Notes: generated by a model not told the origin, from the letters alone. 64,000 bases of DNA from Synaphobranchus kaupii (GCA_029718625.1 CM056381.1:55236157-55300156); one strand, 5' to 3'; counted from the first letter of the stretch, positions 32,831 to 45,549 are shown. Made by a program: numbers and translations.

Positions 32831-33489
32831 ATATGGAAGGCACTTACATGAAACGGAAGGAAGTTAGTTTATGGAATTGTGATTGTCTCAGAAGCTGACT
32901 GGTACCATAGATATACAAACATAGTCAGTTGCCCTATTCAAATCTTCACGGCCGCCAAATTACGGCAGTCAAGATCTGTGTAGAAACAAACGGTACTGTA
33001 TACAGGCACGACTTCACACCAGCGTTGCGTTGTGGGTATTACCGGCCTTTTTGCAGACATGCAAACTATAAACATTAACGGTAACGTTAACGTTAGCTGT
33101 TATGTTACGGTGACACCTTATGTTATGTTATGTTAAGGTGTAACCACCTTGATTGTGTTGGACTCATGCACCTGATGCAAATGACCCCTAGTTTTGTCAC
33201 ACATACAAACAAGAGTGGAACAGAACTGTAACCAACGGTGAAGCCTTAAAGAAAGACTGACCACATTAATTATATTCTATGTTGTGCCTATTGAAGCACT
33301 TAATTGTTCAAGTTTTTGGGCGTTTTCAGCTCTTGGTTCTATTACTTTTTACTTATTATTTATCTTGTGCTTTCAACTTATCCCACAGGGATTTATGTGT
33401 GCAGTCATTTTTCTTAAATTACTTGAATGGAATATATTACTGGAATGTATCACTGCCACTTGTGGTAAGCCTACTACCAGTTGCACTGT

Positions 33490-35930
33490 GAACTTCATTG
33501 GGGCCTGGGTAAAAGCCGGAATTGAACGGCGGAATGAAGCTCGGAATGGCCAATAGTGCTCTGTGCCAAAAAGGACCTCAGTTCAAATGCTTGCAGCACT
33601 CGCTGTGGAATGCGCATCAATACAATTCTTAACAGTTTCTGAATGGGCATCATATGTTGTTTCATTTGAGCACGGAATTTCCATTAAATATAAATTTGAA
33701 ATATATGAGAAATTGATCAAAACTAATAGCATTACCAGACATGATTCAGAGCCCCTCATCACATTTTGGAATAAGACATCAAGATAAGGTTTTCAACTTT
33801 TTTAAAGTGCAGATTTTCTTCTTTAAAATGAGTATATTCAATTCTTGATGACTCAATTATAAGTTGATCAAAATTATATTTTAATGGAAAAAGCCTGTTG
33901 GAGACGATATGAATATATTTGAATATGAAGCCCCAAAAATCACATTCCGCATTCAGACATCAAGACATGATGTATACCAAATGAAAGCTCTGGATCTGCC
34001 CTTCGAGTATGTATACATGATGTTATGAGTTCACGCGGAAATTGTGCATTATTTAGACTGCAATCAAGTCTGGCCATTACATCTACCATAAGTCAATTAT
34101 CATTCAGAGCCTCATATAACCCTAAAAGAATAAGACATCAAGAAGAGGTTTTCACCTTTAGAAAGTGCAGAGCTCTCAGTTTAAGATGAGTATCTCCAGT
34201 CGTTGATGACTCAATGATAAGTCAATCAAAATCATGTTTTAATTACATCAGTCTGTTGGAATGAAATGGTGTCCATTTCCTCTCCAAGCCCCAAAAATCA
34301 CATTCCGCATTCAGACATCAATGCATGGTGTATAGCAAATGAAAGCTCGGGATCTACCCTTCGAGGACATGCATATGATGTTACGGTTTTCACAAATAAA
34401 ATATATTATTTCATGACTGGAGTCATACTGGACCATTCATTTCTCTAAATATCTGTAAATTGAAACTGGAATCACTATTAGAGCCAGTTAGACCCCAGAG
34501 TTTGATTGGACTCTCTTTAAAGATACATTTGTGCTGTTTAATTTGATGTGGAACACTTTGTGGGGAGTAAATAGGAACACAGTCTTTTGGGATTTGGAGT
34601 GGAATTAGGACACATACATCACCAAGAGGACATATAAGTCTTCAGTCATTAAATAATAGATATTTTCTGTACAAACCCATAAGATCATATACATGTCCAC
34701 GAAGGGCAGATCAAGAGCTTTGATTTGGTATACACAATGCCTTGATTTGTGAATGCGGAATATTAATTTTGGGGCTTGGAGAGGAAATGGACACCATTTC
34801 ATCTTAACAAACTGATGTCATTGAAACGTGATTTTGATCAACTTATCATTGAGTCATCAAGACCTGGAGATACCCATCTTAAACGAAGAGCTCTGCACTT
34901 TCTAAAGGTGAAAACCTCTTATTGATGTCTTATTCTGTTAGGGTTATAAGGGGCTCTGAATGATAATTGACTTATGGTAGATGTAATGGCCAGACTTGAT
35001 TGCAGTCCAAATAATGCACAAATTCCATGTGAACTCATAACATCATGTATACGTACTCGAAGGGCAGATCCAGAGCTTTAATTTGGTATACATCATGCCT
35101 TGATGTCTGAATGCGGAATGTGATTTTTAGGGCTTGGAGAGGAAATGGACACCATTTCATTCCAACAGACTGATATCATTAAAACGTGATTTTTATTGAC
35201 TTATCATTGAGTCATCAAGAACTGGAGATACTCATATTAAACGGAGAGCTCTGCACTTTCTAAAGGTGAAAACCTCTTCTTGATGTCTTATTCTGTTAGG
35301 GTTATAAGGGGCTCTGAATGATAATTGACTTATGGTAGATGTAATGGCCAGACTTGATTGCAGTCCAAATAATGCACAATTTCCGTGTGAACTCATAACA
35401 TCATGTATACGTACTTGAAGGGCAGATCCAGAGCTTTCATTTGGTATACATCATGCCTTGATGTGAGAATGCAGAATGTGATGTTTAGGGCTTTATATTC
35501 AAATATATTCATATCGTCTCCAATAGGCTTTTTCCATTAAAATATAATTTTGATCAACTTATAATTGAGTCATCAAGGATTGAATATATTAATTTTAAAG
35601 AAGAAAATCTGCACTTTAAAAAGTTGAAAACCTTATCTTGATGTCTTATTCCAAAAGGGTGATGAGGGGCTCTGAAACATGTCTGGTAATGCTATTAGTT
35701 TTGATCAATTTCTCATATATTTCAAATTTATATTTAATGGAAATTCCATGCTCAAATGAAACAACATATGACGCCCTTTCAGAAACTGTTAAGATTGTAT
35801 TGATGCGCATTCCACAGCGAGTGCTGCAAGCATTTGAACTGAGGTCCTTTTTGGCACAGAGCACTATTGGCCATTCCGAGCTTCATTCCGCCATTCAATT
35901 TCGGCTTTTACCCAGGCCCACTTCATTGTA
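33490..35930. repeat. Large palindrome made of ~355-bp repeats
   Basis: The sequence at 33490-34450 is repeated in reverse at about 34700-35930. The outer pair includes 'gccaatagtgctctgtgcca' at 33549 and its inverse near 35860. Each arm contains tandem ~355-bp units, marked by 'attccgcattcagacatcaa' or its inverse. The left arm has two units and the right arm three, so the arms are unequal. A short open frame (33563-33787) is mirrored in the right arm (35646-35864, minus) but has no recognised domain. Confidence 0.9.
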
Positions 35931-36522
35931 GGCTACTACTACCCCAAACAAATTATATTATCCATTTTGTACATTTCATGCAAGTCATTTCTTTTTTGCT
36001 AAATAAAGACATTCAGAATTGTATTCATTGTACATTGTTTATTGCATTTCACACAACATTACACTCTAGGTACACTTGCGGTTTTCCATTAGAATCCACT
36101 ATGCTCATTGTCATATTATGTAGGCTATATGCCGTGAGCACAACGGATGTGGAAATGTTGTAATATTTTTTTACGTCTTACAGCCGATACCCATGCCATA
36201 GGACGCCTCTTTGTTAGCTCGGCGATCTGACTTCCACCACTTTGCTTCCAAGCTTGAAAGCTGTAAAATCGCTCTCCATTTGCGATTAAAACTACATCCA
36301 AGATTTGCAGCTATGGCCTAATATGGTTATAATAATCAGAGCTACCAAGATAATAATTAAGAACCAACCTCTACTGCTTTCTAGCAGCTTTAAACAATAA
36401 AATCACCATTAGCTCTGACATTTTGACAACTTATGCATGCATGATTGTTTCTTTTTACAGAACGTAGCCTGAATTTGCTACATTTTCAATATTAGTATTG
36501 CTGCAACGTTATACAGCGGCTG

Positions 36523-38008
36523 AGAGGTCAAACCCGTTTTCGTGATTTTTCAGAAAACATATTTTGCCAGCTTATTTTTCATGTATATTGAATTATTAAA
36601 TGCTACAATATAATCAAATAACAATATATAAATCGCTAGCTTGTCAGAAAAAGGACGTTTCTTCGCTTTAAAATTATTTTTTAAATTAGCCTGTTTCACT
36701 TCCGTATAATCACTCTCGTTGGACGGAAACACATCATCATCTGTGCTGCTTTTAGGATACCGTTATCCTTATTTTTTCAACAACAAGAACCGATATTTTG
36801 TGGTATTCGTACAGGAAAACTAATATACTCTACACATTTACTCACATATATTGTTATGGCGTGTTGTATTTAATTAAATATGTACTCCCAAAACGCCATA
36901 CTTGCCAAACGTCTCAGTTTCAAACGGCGGGTCCCGCGGCTTCAGAATTCCACTAACAGTAACATTGATTAGCCTTCTTAATGCGTCTGGGTCTGACCCA
37001 TGTTCCCTTTTCATGTTAATAATAAAAAAACACCCATTCGCAATATTAAAATGCTTTATACCATACTGTAGACGAGATTTTGATGAAGATCTACATGTAA
37101 AAATGTCGTTGTTCATATGGAGTTTACCAGTGATATGGTCCAGAGAAAAACATAGCAGCTAGCGACTTTACCTGGCACTGGTTATCAGAATTCTCAGTTT
37201 TTGGATTCTGAATCTATAAGGTGCATGTTCCCTTTTCATGTTAATTTAAAAAAACATCCATTCACAATATTAAAATGCTTTATACCATATTGTAGACGAG
37301 ATTTTGATGAAGATCTACATGTTAAAATGTCGTTGGTCATCTGGAGTTTACTGACCTAGCCACATCAGAAAACATTTCAAAGCGCCTCTTTGCCAGCATA
37401 TCTTGGACCAATCGGATTTGAACAATCGGCATGATGTCAAGACAGGGGTTGGCCACAATTTGAATAACATTTCATTTCACTATTACAAAATCCCTTCTGG
37501 GGTTATTTCGAATAAGATGGCGAGCGACTTATTTTTTTGGTGCCATTTTGCTTCTGAAGTGGCTGTAGAATTCCCGCAGGACGCGCGGCACATGTAACGT
37601 TTTCAGGAAACCTAAATAGACGAAAGTATCGATACATACCGATCGATTAACACCTAAAACATTTCACAGTGAGTTTTTCTTGTAATAAAATGTGTAATAA
37701 CGACTTCAATGTGGTTGGATGTTTAATAATGACCGCATTGATTTCGGTACAGCGTTAAGTATAGGCACAAATGCTCGTAAACAGAGTCAAATTAGCATAA
37801 TAATGTCTGGCTTCTAAAGTAAAAAAATAACATTGTTGAAGTGTAAGTACACTTCTGAAACAAATGAATAGCTTCATCTACTCTCGTTTAGTAGATTTCC
37901 TTGTTAAATGACATGTTGAAATGAGCCCAAGACGTCAATTTTGTTTTTTGTTTTGTGTGTGGAATGCCCATTGTGATTACATTGCGGGCAGAACGTTCAA
38001 CCTCCCTA
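36523..38008. mobile_element. Nested-type element, copy 2 (inverted relative of 1884-3365)
   Basis: Its reverse complement aligns along its length with 1884-3365, including the internal 218-bp-period duplication and the terminal 'gaacgttcaacctccct'. The left terminus is altered (GAGAGGTC in place of GGGAGGTC) and I see no target duplication. A minus/plus pair of 64-codon open frames (2285-2479 minus and 37403-37597 plus) differ at five residues, in line with general nucleotide similarity. Confidence 0.85.
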
Positions 38009-38095
38009 TTTAAGGTAGCTACAGGCGCAGAATGATACAGCGCTGACCTGGCCTCAAGAGATGAGGACAATACACTGCCTGTTTTAGGCAGTGAT

Positions 38096-38532
38096 ATTCT
38101 CTTATGAGAATATATGTATGTGAGAGAGAATATATGTATGTGAGAGTGAGAATATATGTATGTGAGAGAGAGAATATATGTATGTGAGAGTGAATATATG
38201 TATGTGAGAGAGAATATATGTATGTGAGAGTGAAAATATATGTATGTGAAAGTGAGAATATATGTATGTGAGAGAGAATATATGTATGTGAGAGTGAATA
38301 TATGTATGTGAGAGTGAAAATATATGTATGTGAGAGTGAGAATATATGTATGTGAGAGTGAGAATATATGTATGTGAGAGAGAATATATGTATGTGAGAG
38401 TGAGAATATATGTATGTGAGAGTGAGAATATATGTATGTGAGAGAGAGAATATATGTATGTGAGAGAGAGAATATATGTATGTGAGAGTGAGAATATATG
38501 TATGTGAGAGTGAGAATATATGTATGTGAGAG
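38096..38532. repeat. Tandem ~22-bp repeat array (right arm)
   Basis: About 20 units resembling 'gagaatatatgtatgtgaga', with 18-22-bp length variants, in reverse orientation to the left array. It begins with the junction ATTCTCTTATGAGAAT and ends with GAGAGGTCCAAC. Just outside the junction is a small hairpin, CACTGCC / GGCAGTG (about 38074-38093). Confidence 0.95.
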
Positions 38533-38540
38533 GTCCAACG

Positions 38541-39423
38541 TGAGTCATGAACTACTACAGTCCTTGCCAGCTGTATGTCACAAGAGATACATTTAGCCCG
38601 CTAAGCTAAAGGACAGTTTGCCAAAGGATTGCCAAAGGCGCCCGTATTCAGACCCCAGGGTGCATACTGCTAACATGATTTTCCTTTTTACTCATTAACC
38701 TGAATTTAAATAATTTTTAACCAAACAGTCCCCTCCCTTTGACTTTTCAAATACTACCATCCCATTATTAACAGAAGGAAGCTCACTTCTTTAAATCTCC
38801 CTAGTCGACTTTAATCAAGGCTCATCTTAGGGAAGCTAATTTGCTTCCAAATGTCCATTAAAAAACCCATTATTCTAAACCCAGACTCTCCCTCCTTGTT
38901 AGATATTCAATTGGTGGATCAACAACTCTTCTGACTGATTCATTTGCATAACATCTACAGAATATTTGAATGACTGAGGCCTTGATTTAAAAAGTACTCA
39001 TCTCTGATAACTATTAGAAACACTTATGATCAAAGAAAAAAATTAATAATTTGAAAATAAACAGACCCTGCATTGGAAAATAAAAGAGTATGGGTTAGAT
39101 CTCCAAAAATCTGAAAAGGACTCTTCTAGTTACAAGCTGTCAATGCTACACTTCAACATTTCTAAAAGCAAACGATTTTCCAGTGGTTTCAGTCACAGAG
39201 CCCAAAACACTGATCAGGGTCCATATTCAAATACACAAAAGCACATTTTATTAGCCTTTCCAAACATTTAATTTTGGTGAAAAATCTAGGTGGTAAAGGA
39301 GGAACGAGGTCCTAGGAGGCATGTCCTGCCTTATTTAAATTTCTCTGCCATGCTAATATTACCTTTCACCTTTGAATTTACTATAATTTATTATTATGGT
39401 GATTTTATTGCTTTTATTTATTT
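38541..39423. other. No gene recognised
   Basis: AT-rich unique sequence right of the foldback border. Confidence 0.5.
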
Positions 39424-40032
39424 TGTTACATTCGCCGTTTCCCTCCAGTCCATCTTCTTATCGTTCTCCCTGTTTTCCCTATTCCCGTCATGGTTATTGG
39501 CAGCCTTTGTTATTAGTACAACCAGAAAGCCAGTGACCATGTTCCTATACCTCTTGTTTCATGTCATGTTTTTCTTTTTACCTTGTTTGTCCTTTTGTGT
39601 TGTGCAGGCTGGGCGTGGTTTCCCCGCTCATTACCTCATTCTCTCCCTAGTTGTCCCCCAGCCAATCACTCGCCTTCCCCGCTCGCATTACGCACTCACA
39701 TTCATTACCTCATTCACATTCCTCACACCCATTTCATTACTGATCTCCCAGTCACCTGTTTCTCCCCTTATTTATTTTGCTCTCTTTGTTTGTTCTGTGC
39801 CAGTTCGTTCCGTCTCTTTGAGTGTTTGACGTGTTACTCGGCCTCTGTTTGTGCTAACTGGCCAGTCTGTTTCCAGTTCGCCCGTCCAGCCTGCTTCCCC
39901 GTACCTATACTCCTGTGTTCGTCAGCCCTGCATCCAGCCCGTCACCTAGCCCATCTGTCTGCTGCCCTGTTCCTGTTTGTTCCTGCCCTGTTCCTGCCCA
40001 GTCCTTAGTCAGTCAGTCTGAGGATCGTAACA
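39424..40032 (+). mobile_element. Gypsy-type 5' LTR
   Basis: It starts TGTTACATTCGCCGTTTCCC, like the solo LTR at 24873, and ends GGATCGTAACA. A gag frame begins three bases later, as in several fish Ty3/gypsy elements. Relative to the solo LTR it has an extra ~65-bp segment near 39487-39550 and a different 3' third without the AATAAA region. Confidence 0.7.
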
Positions 40033-40034
40033 GA

Positions 40035-40411
40035 ATGAACTGGCCAGACATGGACCCAGCGAACTCGGAGCAGCTCCACCACGCCCTCGCCTGCCAGGGA
40101 GCCATTATCGGCCAGCATGGTCAGCGGCTGGAAGATGTCTCCTGAAGGAGATATCAGACCAAGTGGGTCAGATGGGGGCATTAATCAGCCAGCTGTCCGT
40201 CCAGATGCCACTCCTGAGGATCCCTACCAACCATCCGCCCCAGGCTCCTGAGGCTCAGCCCGCTGCCCCGCCGCTCCTCCCTGTCAGAGAGCCCCGCATT
40301 CCCCAAACTGAGCGCTACCTGGGTGATTTGGGGAAATGTCGGGGCTTCCTCATGCAGTGTGACCTGGTGGTCCGCCTCCAACCTGGTTCCTTCTCATCTG
40401 ACGAAAGCAAA
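40035..40411 (+). pseudogene. Ty3/gypsy gag N-terminal fragment
   Basis: From the ATG at 40035 the frame reads MNWPDMDPANSEQLHHALAC, then a QGAIIGQHGQRLEDV helix. A frameshift near 40140 moves the frame, which continues with a coiled-coil-like stretch, a Pro-rich linker, and PRIPQTERYLGDLGKCRGFL and QCDLVVRLQPGSF. The segment order (DP-x-E-LxxAL, Pro-rich linker, 'ERYxGDxGxCRxFLxQC') matches fish gypsy gag. It stops where a palindromic repeat begins at about 40411. The zinc knuckle, protease, RT and integrase are absent. Confidence 0.85.
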
Positions 40412-40414
40412 ATT

Positions 40415-41525
40415 GGAAATATAAAAATGAATAAATAAAATAATTTGGGAATAAATAAATCTGGGAATTAATATAGAAATGTAAATGTATGTGCAATTAA
40501 TTTAAGGGGTACGGATTTATGGATGTGATCATGAACCGGGGAGCAGGCGAGTGAGATTGTAGACTGGAGGTGGAGGTAGCCTACAGTCAGAATGGTAGTC
40601 AATCAATAGACTCTGAAATGTTAATGAACCAGCGAACGCGCACACGCACACATTTAAGTTATAGGCTAGTTCTATTTTCCTAATCAAACGTTTTGTGCTT
40701 ATGCAAGATCGGGGAAAGCAAGCTTGCACACACAAAAAGCAAGTTGAGCAACATAGGCTGCTCATTTTTCACCCATTACAAAGCTCTCGAACTTTGTAGC
40801 ATAAACCAAAAGACACGGCAGTCAATGTGCGTTCAAAGATAAGACACGGTGGTCAAAACAACAGTAAAGTTTACAGATAGCCACCTCTCCCGTCTCCTCG
40901 TTAAAGCACAAACACAGCACAATAGCAACTAGCCTACTTTTCTACGACTTAAAGTCAGCATTCTTTCACATTTCTTCCCTTACCCACTGGCAAGCCTCTG
41001 CATATCAAACAAAAGCAGCGAATATTAACTGGCTAAATGACAACCGAGGAATAGGCAGAGAGAGGAGGGACAAACTACACCAGAGCCAATGAATGTAAAT
41101 AATTAGCTGAAATACGAAGATGAAAAACTTCCCAATATAAGAAAAATAGGCAAAATTATGACAAGCTGCAAAAAGTAATTTTTCCCCGCACATTTACATA
41201 AAAAAAAAAAAAAAATAGCCCAATTGGGCTGGAATACGCCCAATCTGGCAACACTGGACACATCCGTTGGAAGGGTGGGAACGAGACAAACTTAGAGGGT
41301 GGAGCAAAGCAAGTTGGGAAATCGGTAAATATGGAAATAAGTAAATTGGGAAATATATATGGAAATAAATAAATTAATCTATTAGTAAAAACATTTGAAA
41401 ATAAATGGAAAAATACATTTAACTTAATAACTTAAATTAATTGCACATACATTTACATTTCTATATTCATTCCCAGATTTATTTATTTATTTCCAAATTA
41501 TTTATTTATTCATTTTTATATTTCC
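40415..41525. mobile_element. AT-rich foldback element interrupting gag
   Basis: The left arm (40415-40508, starting GGAAATATAAAAATGA) is an inverted copy of 41432-41525. The arms are rich in AAAT/ATTT and carry 'gcaattaatttaa' / 'ttaaattaattgc'. The loop is about 920 bp and noncoding. It starts in the middle of the gag fragment. Confidence 0.8.
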
Positions 41526-43210
41526 ACATTTATTATTTATTCTTTAATTTATTTATTTATCACTGTGGCACTCACAGTGTTCCATAGTCGGTCTGATTGT
41601 TGTGTGGATAAATATTTGAGCCTATCCTTTCAAAGGACTTATGCCTTCAGATTAAGTTATTGGTTCTTATTTTAATATTTAATATTGAAATTCATAATCA
41701 TGATTTAATAATTTATTTTATGAGACTGATTAATTCTACTTTTGCACCATTTGGTCACCGTATGAGGTTCTGTATGTGTATACTCTCAGCACTCGTTGGT
41801 GCTCGTGTGAGGGTATGTATATATATTACCGAAATAACTGGTAACCCAATGTGAAGCTATATGAATGTATTTATATATTCTGCACACTCATTGGTGCCTC
41901 CATGTGACGACTGTTAAGACGTACACATTTTAACCATCTGTCCTCACAACTAAATTCTTAATGTACCCAATGATACTACACTACAAACAAAATTGTATAC
42001 ATTATTTATGAGTGTCACAATTAAAATATAGGCTATAGTTTAAATGTTAGGATGTTCATGGCCATCTGTGCTGCTCAACCTGCTCTTATCAGACATAGCC
42101 TAACATTATCTTTTAGACATTTGCTTTTTCGATGCTATTGTTCCTGCCTTTTATGTGTTTTTATTAATTATGTCCTAATTAAGCATTCGTAGTCTAATGC
42201 TACAATCAAAACTGTGGCAGCTAGCTAGTAGCCCAATGTCAGGAATCTGTAGTAGTCTTAGAACTAGCTTTCTAGCCTACAAAGCTTTAGCCAACAAACA
42301 TTTTCTATGCTATGCATAGCATCGGGATAACAACGTCAACCTAGCTAGCTGTAGGCTATGAGAAAATGAAAGGGGTACTAAACTACTTGCATTTAGCATC
42401 ATTTTAAATGAGAATACATAGCACAGGCTTATTGGTAACTTTTCTTGCAAACTGTTATTTTTTTAACCAATTTTACCATAATTCAGCCAAATTCAGGGAA
42501 GCTGCATCTAAATGCTAAAAACCTAAACAAAATGTATGGCAAAAATGATTTGTGCACTTTATTTGGCTTTATTGGTTAACTTTAGCATAGGATTCTCACA
42601 AATGCCTCGCAAGCCAACATGACGTCCTGCATATTCAGGTAAAAACGAGCATGCGTGCCAGTAGTGGCGGAAGGATTTAATTTGTGGGTTGGCCAAGGTA
42701 ATTTGTGAGTGGGCCAAGTTAATCAAGATTGAGATAGTGTAGATTCATTTAGTTTAAATAGAACAATAAAGTAATAATGTAATTTCCATAAACAGAGTGC
42801 TTACACATCCTTTCCTCAATTTGTCAAATGAGTTGTCAACAAAAAAAAAACATTTTTGAGGTGAAAATATCCGGGCATACCAGCATAATTAACATCACAA
42901 TTCAAAAACCCAAATGTAATCAATATCTTTGCTTTTATCGCAACATAAAATAGCAATCAATATGAATTAATAATTCTTTTTCTACCATCTATGATTAATA
43001 CAGACATTCTGGCCTATTTGTTTTTTCAAAGCAGTTCAGTCCTAGTCACTTTTTTCCCAATAACTTCACAAACATTCAGGTAACAACACTATTTTTTCAG
43101 TAGGGACACTGCTTTCTCATATTCATTAAGTGACTAAAATGTAGCCTCATCAATTGTCTTTATTGCATCACAAAATAATTGATACACGTGACAGTCCTAA
43201 TCTTTTACTC
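41526..43210. other. No gene recognised
   Basis: About 1.7 kb of AT-rich sequence with many AGCTAG / TAGGCTA words but no supported feature. Confidence 0.5.
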
Positions 43211-43342
43211 AAAACGAACGGTTACGATGGTAACCATATTCTATGAGTTCCGGATGCCCATTAGGGTCGTCAACCATGAATGAACCAGGTGTCCGATGCA
43301 TCGAGTCTCTTATGTATACATACATATATATTATACATATAC

Positions 43343-44736
43343 CACCGACTCTCAAACTTGCAGTCATCAAACCCCTTCTTAAGAAGCCAAACTTGGATAT
43401 GAACGACTTGTCTAACTATAGGCCTATCTCGAACCTTCCGTTCCTCTCTAAAATAATAGAAAAGGTCATTTCAAAACAACTTTGGTCATTTTTGCACCCT
43501 AATCAAATATTGGAGGTTTTTCAATCTGGTTTTCGACCCTCTCATAGCAATGAAACAGCCCTAGTCAAAGTATTCAATGACCTACTCCTTGCTTCTGATA
43601 GTGGCTACATCTCTGTACTCATGCTTCTAGATTTAAGTGCAGCATTTGACACAGTTCACCTCATCCTTCTGGATAGGCTTCAAAATATTGTTGGCCTCCG
43701 TGGACTGGCTCTTTCCTGGTTTAGATCATACTTATCAGACCGATATCAATTTGTGCATCTTAACAATGACTCCTCCTAGTCTAGGGTTAGATATGGAGTA
43801 CCACAAGGATCTGTCCTTGGGCCTTTGCTCTTATCTCTATACATGCTTCCCCTGGGACAAATCATTCGTAAACATCGCATTAACTTCCACTGCTATGCAG
43901 ATGACACCCAGCTGTATCTATCAGTCAAGCCTGATGAAGTTGTCCAGCTGTAAAAGATGGAAGCTTATCTTATAGATATAAAGGAATGGATGACCCATAA
44001 CTTTCTCTTGCTAAGCTCTGATAAGACAGAGGTAATGGTAGTAGGGCCCAAGTCCCTGAGATGCAAACTATCTGGCTATATGCCTAACATTGATGGAATT
44101 TCAATCACTTCAAGTGCTGTCATTAAAGATCTTGGTGTTACATTTGATCCAGATCTCGTATTTGATACACACATTAAAGACATCTCTAGGGTTGCTTTCT
44201 ATCACTTGAGGAGTATCTCAAAAATTCGAAAAATACTGTCCCTACATGATGCTGAAAAGCTCGTCCATGCTTTTGTTACTTATAGATTAGATTACTGTAA
44301 TGCTCTTTTGTCTGGATGTGCAAATTCCTCTCTGAAAGGGCTTCAGCTAATTAAAAATACAGCAGCTCGTATTCTCACGAGAACTAGGAGATTTGAACAC
44401 ATCAGCTCAGTGTTAGCTTCACTTCACTGGTTGCCAGTCAAATTTTGAATAGACTATAAGATTCTGTTACTTACCTTTAAAGCCTTACATGGGCTTGCCC
44501 CCTTATATTTAAGTGATTTACTTTTCCCTTATAATCCCTCACAAACGCTCCGTTCGCAGGGCGCAGGCCTCCTTGTTATTCCTAGAATAGCTAAAATTAC
44601 CATAGGTGGTAGAGCCTTTTCCTATCGTGCTCCTCTCCTATGGAACAAATTGCCTGCTCATGTTCGGGGTGCAGACACTATCAGTTTATTTAAAGCTAGG
44701 CTTAAAACCCATCTTTTTAGTCTGTCCTATAGTTGA
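43343..44736 (+). pseudogene. L2-like LINE reverse transcriptase (three stops, one frame)
   Basis: One reading frame continues for about 464 codons. It contains NYRPISNLPFLSKIIEKVI (fingers), QSGFRPSHSNETAL, LLDLSAAFDTV (motif A Asp), [12 protein letters not shown] (motif B) and the catalytic [10 protein letters not shown] (motif C). The C-terminal part has LDYCNALLSG, ALHGLAPLYLSDLL and LPAHVRGADTISLFKARLKT. The frame is broken only by stop codons at 43777, 43951 and 44446, with no frameshift before the terminal stop at 44734. The intact YADD and lack of indels suggest fairly recent inactivation. The endonuclease domain is lost by 5' truncation. Confidence 0.9.
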
Positions 44737-45484
44737 GGGGCAGGAGTGGGTGGCTGGCATTAGCTATAGAGTCTCTGGTGGACTGAGCGGTCAGTGCTGT
44801 CACTGGATCATTATTGGTAGTGCTGTGTTAAGCTGGACCGGTCATGGTCTGGTGGTGACTGTCTCAAGCCTGCCCTCATGGCTGTATTAGCCCCTGCCTC
44901 TGTTTAGCCCTTAGCTATGCTGCCATAGCCTTATTCTGCTGGGGTTTCCTTATCACACGCAGGCACCTCTGTCTCTCCTGCTCTGCTTGTTCTGCTACCA
45001 TCTGAACCCCCTAACAATGCTTTTTCTTTTTTCCTTTTCCCTGCTCTGGGCACCTGCCCGGAGCTCTAGCCCAAGTTTCCCGAGTTTCCCGAGCCCTTCC
45101 CTGCCCCCCTCCTGGCCCGGAGCTCCAGCCCAAGACCAGCTAGGCACCCCCCACCTGCCACTGTTGATCTCTACATGGTGGAGTCATCAGAGTAGAATAC
45201 CTCCCTATGAAATAATCAACCCATAGGCCAGTGGAGGATGGGCATCCCCCCAATAGCCGGGTTCCTCTCGAGATTTCTTCCCATCGGGGAGTTTTTTCTC
45301 GCCACAGTATAAGGGTTTTCTCTCCCTACTAGAGGGTTTTTACCTCTTCTATCTGGGGGCTTAGAGTTGGCTTAGAGCTGGCATTTCCCATTTCCCCTTT
45401 CTGTTCTGTAAAGCGTCTTTGTGACAGTCATCTGTGAAAAGCGCTATATAAATAAAATTGAATTGAATTGAAATTGAATTGAAT
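43343..45484 (+). mobile_element. L2-like LINE, 5'-truncated
   Basis: It contains the RT C-terminal half of the ORF, a GC-rich 3' UTR and an (ATTGA)n tail at about 45453-45484 typical of fish L2 elements. The endonuclease region is missing. TTATGT occurs near both borders (about 43310 and 45485), a possible but imperfect target duplication. It is inserted into the terminal region of the DIRS element. Confidence 0.88.
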
Positions 45485-45532
45485 TATGTCAACATTTGTC
45501 ACGGACATGGCCCACACGTAGTGACATAATTC

Positions 45533-45549
45533 CTCCCTATAAAAGGAGG
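45533..45549. promoter_or_regulatory. TATA box inside a small hairpin, DIRS terminal region
   Basis: TATAAAA (45538-45544) sits in the loop of a perfect CCTCC / GGAGG stem in the DIRS terminal region. It looks like a core promoter, but direction and activity are unknown. Confidence 0.35.

Larger units (their letters stand above)
32444..38540. mobile_element. Composite foldback (FB/TU-like) element
   Basis: The left border 'ttggacctctcacatacata' and the right border are inverted copies. Inward from each border run long arrays of a ~22-bp repeat in opposite orientation, and the array junction ATTCTCATAAGAGAAT (32744-32759) appears as its exact reverse complement at 38096-38111. Between them are a 2.4-kb palindrome (33490-35930) and an inverted relative of the nested element at 1884-3365. 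Long inverted ends built of short tandem repeats are the defining feature of Foldback (Drosophila) and TU (sea urchin) elements. No transposase is seen, and no clear target duplication. Confidence 0.65.

Noticed and set aside
32393..32851. Long plus-strand open frame (Tyr/Ile/His/Ser-rich)
   Set aside because: It is produced entirely by the ~22-bp tandem repeat, whose three forward frames are all open. Not a protein gene.
37888..38538. 216-codon minus-strand open frame
   Set aside because: Mostly the same tandem repeat read in reverse plus transposon sequence; no domain.
39290..40008. 179- and 141-codon open frames
   Set aside because: They lie within the gypsy LTR and its pyrimidine-rich sequence; not coding.
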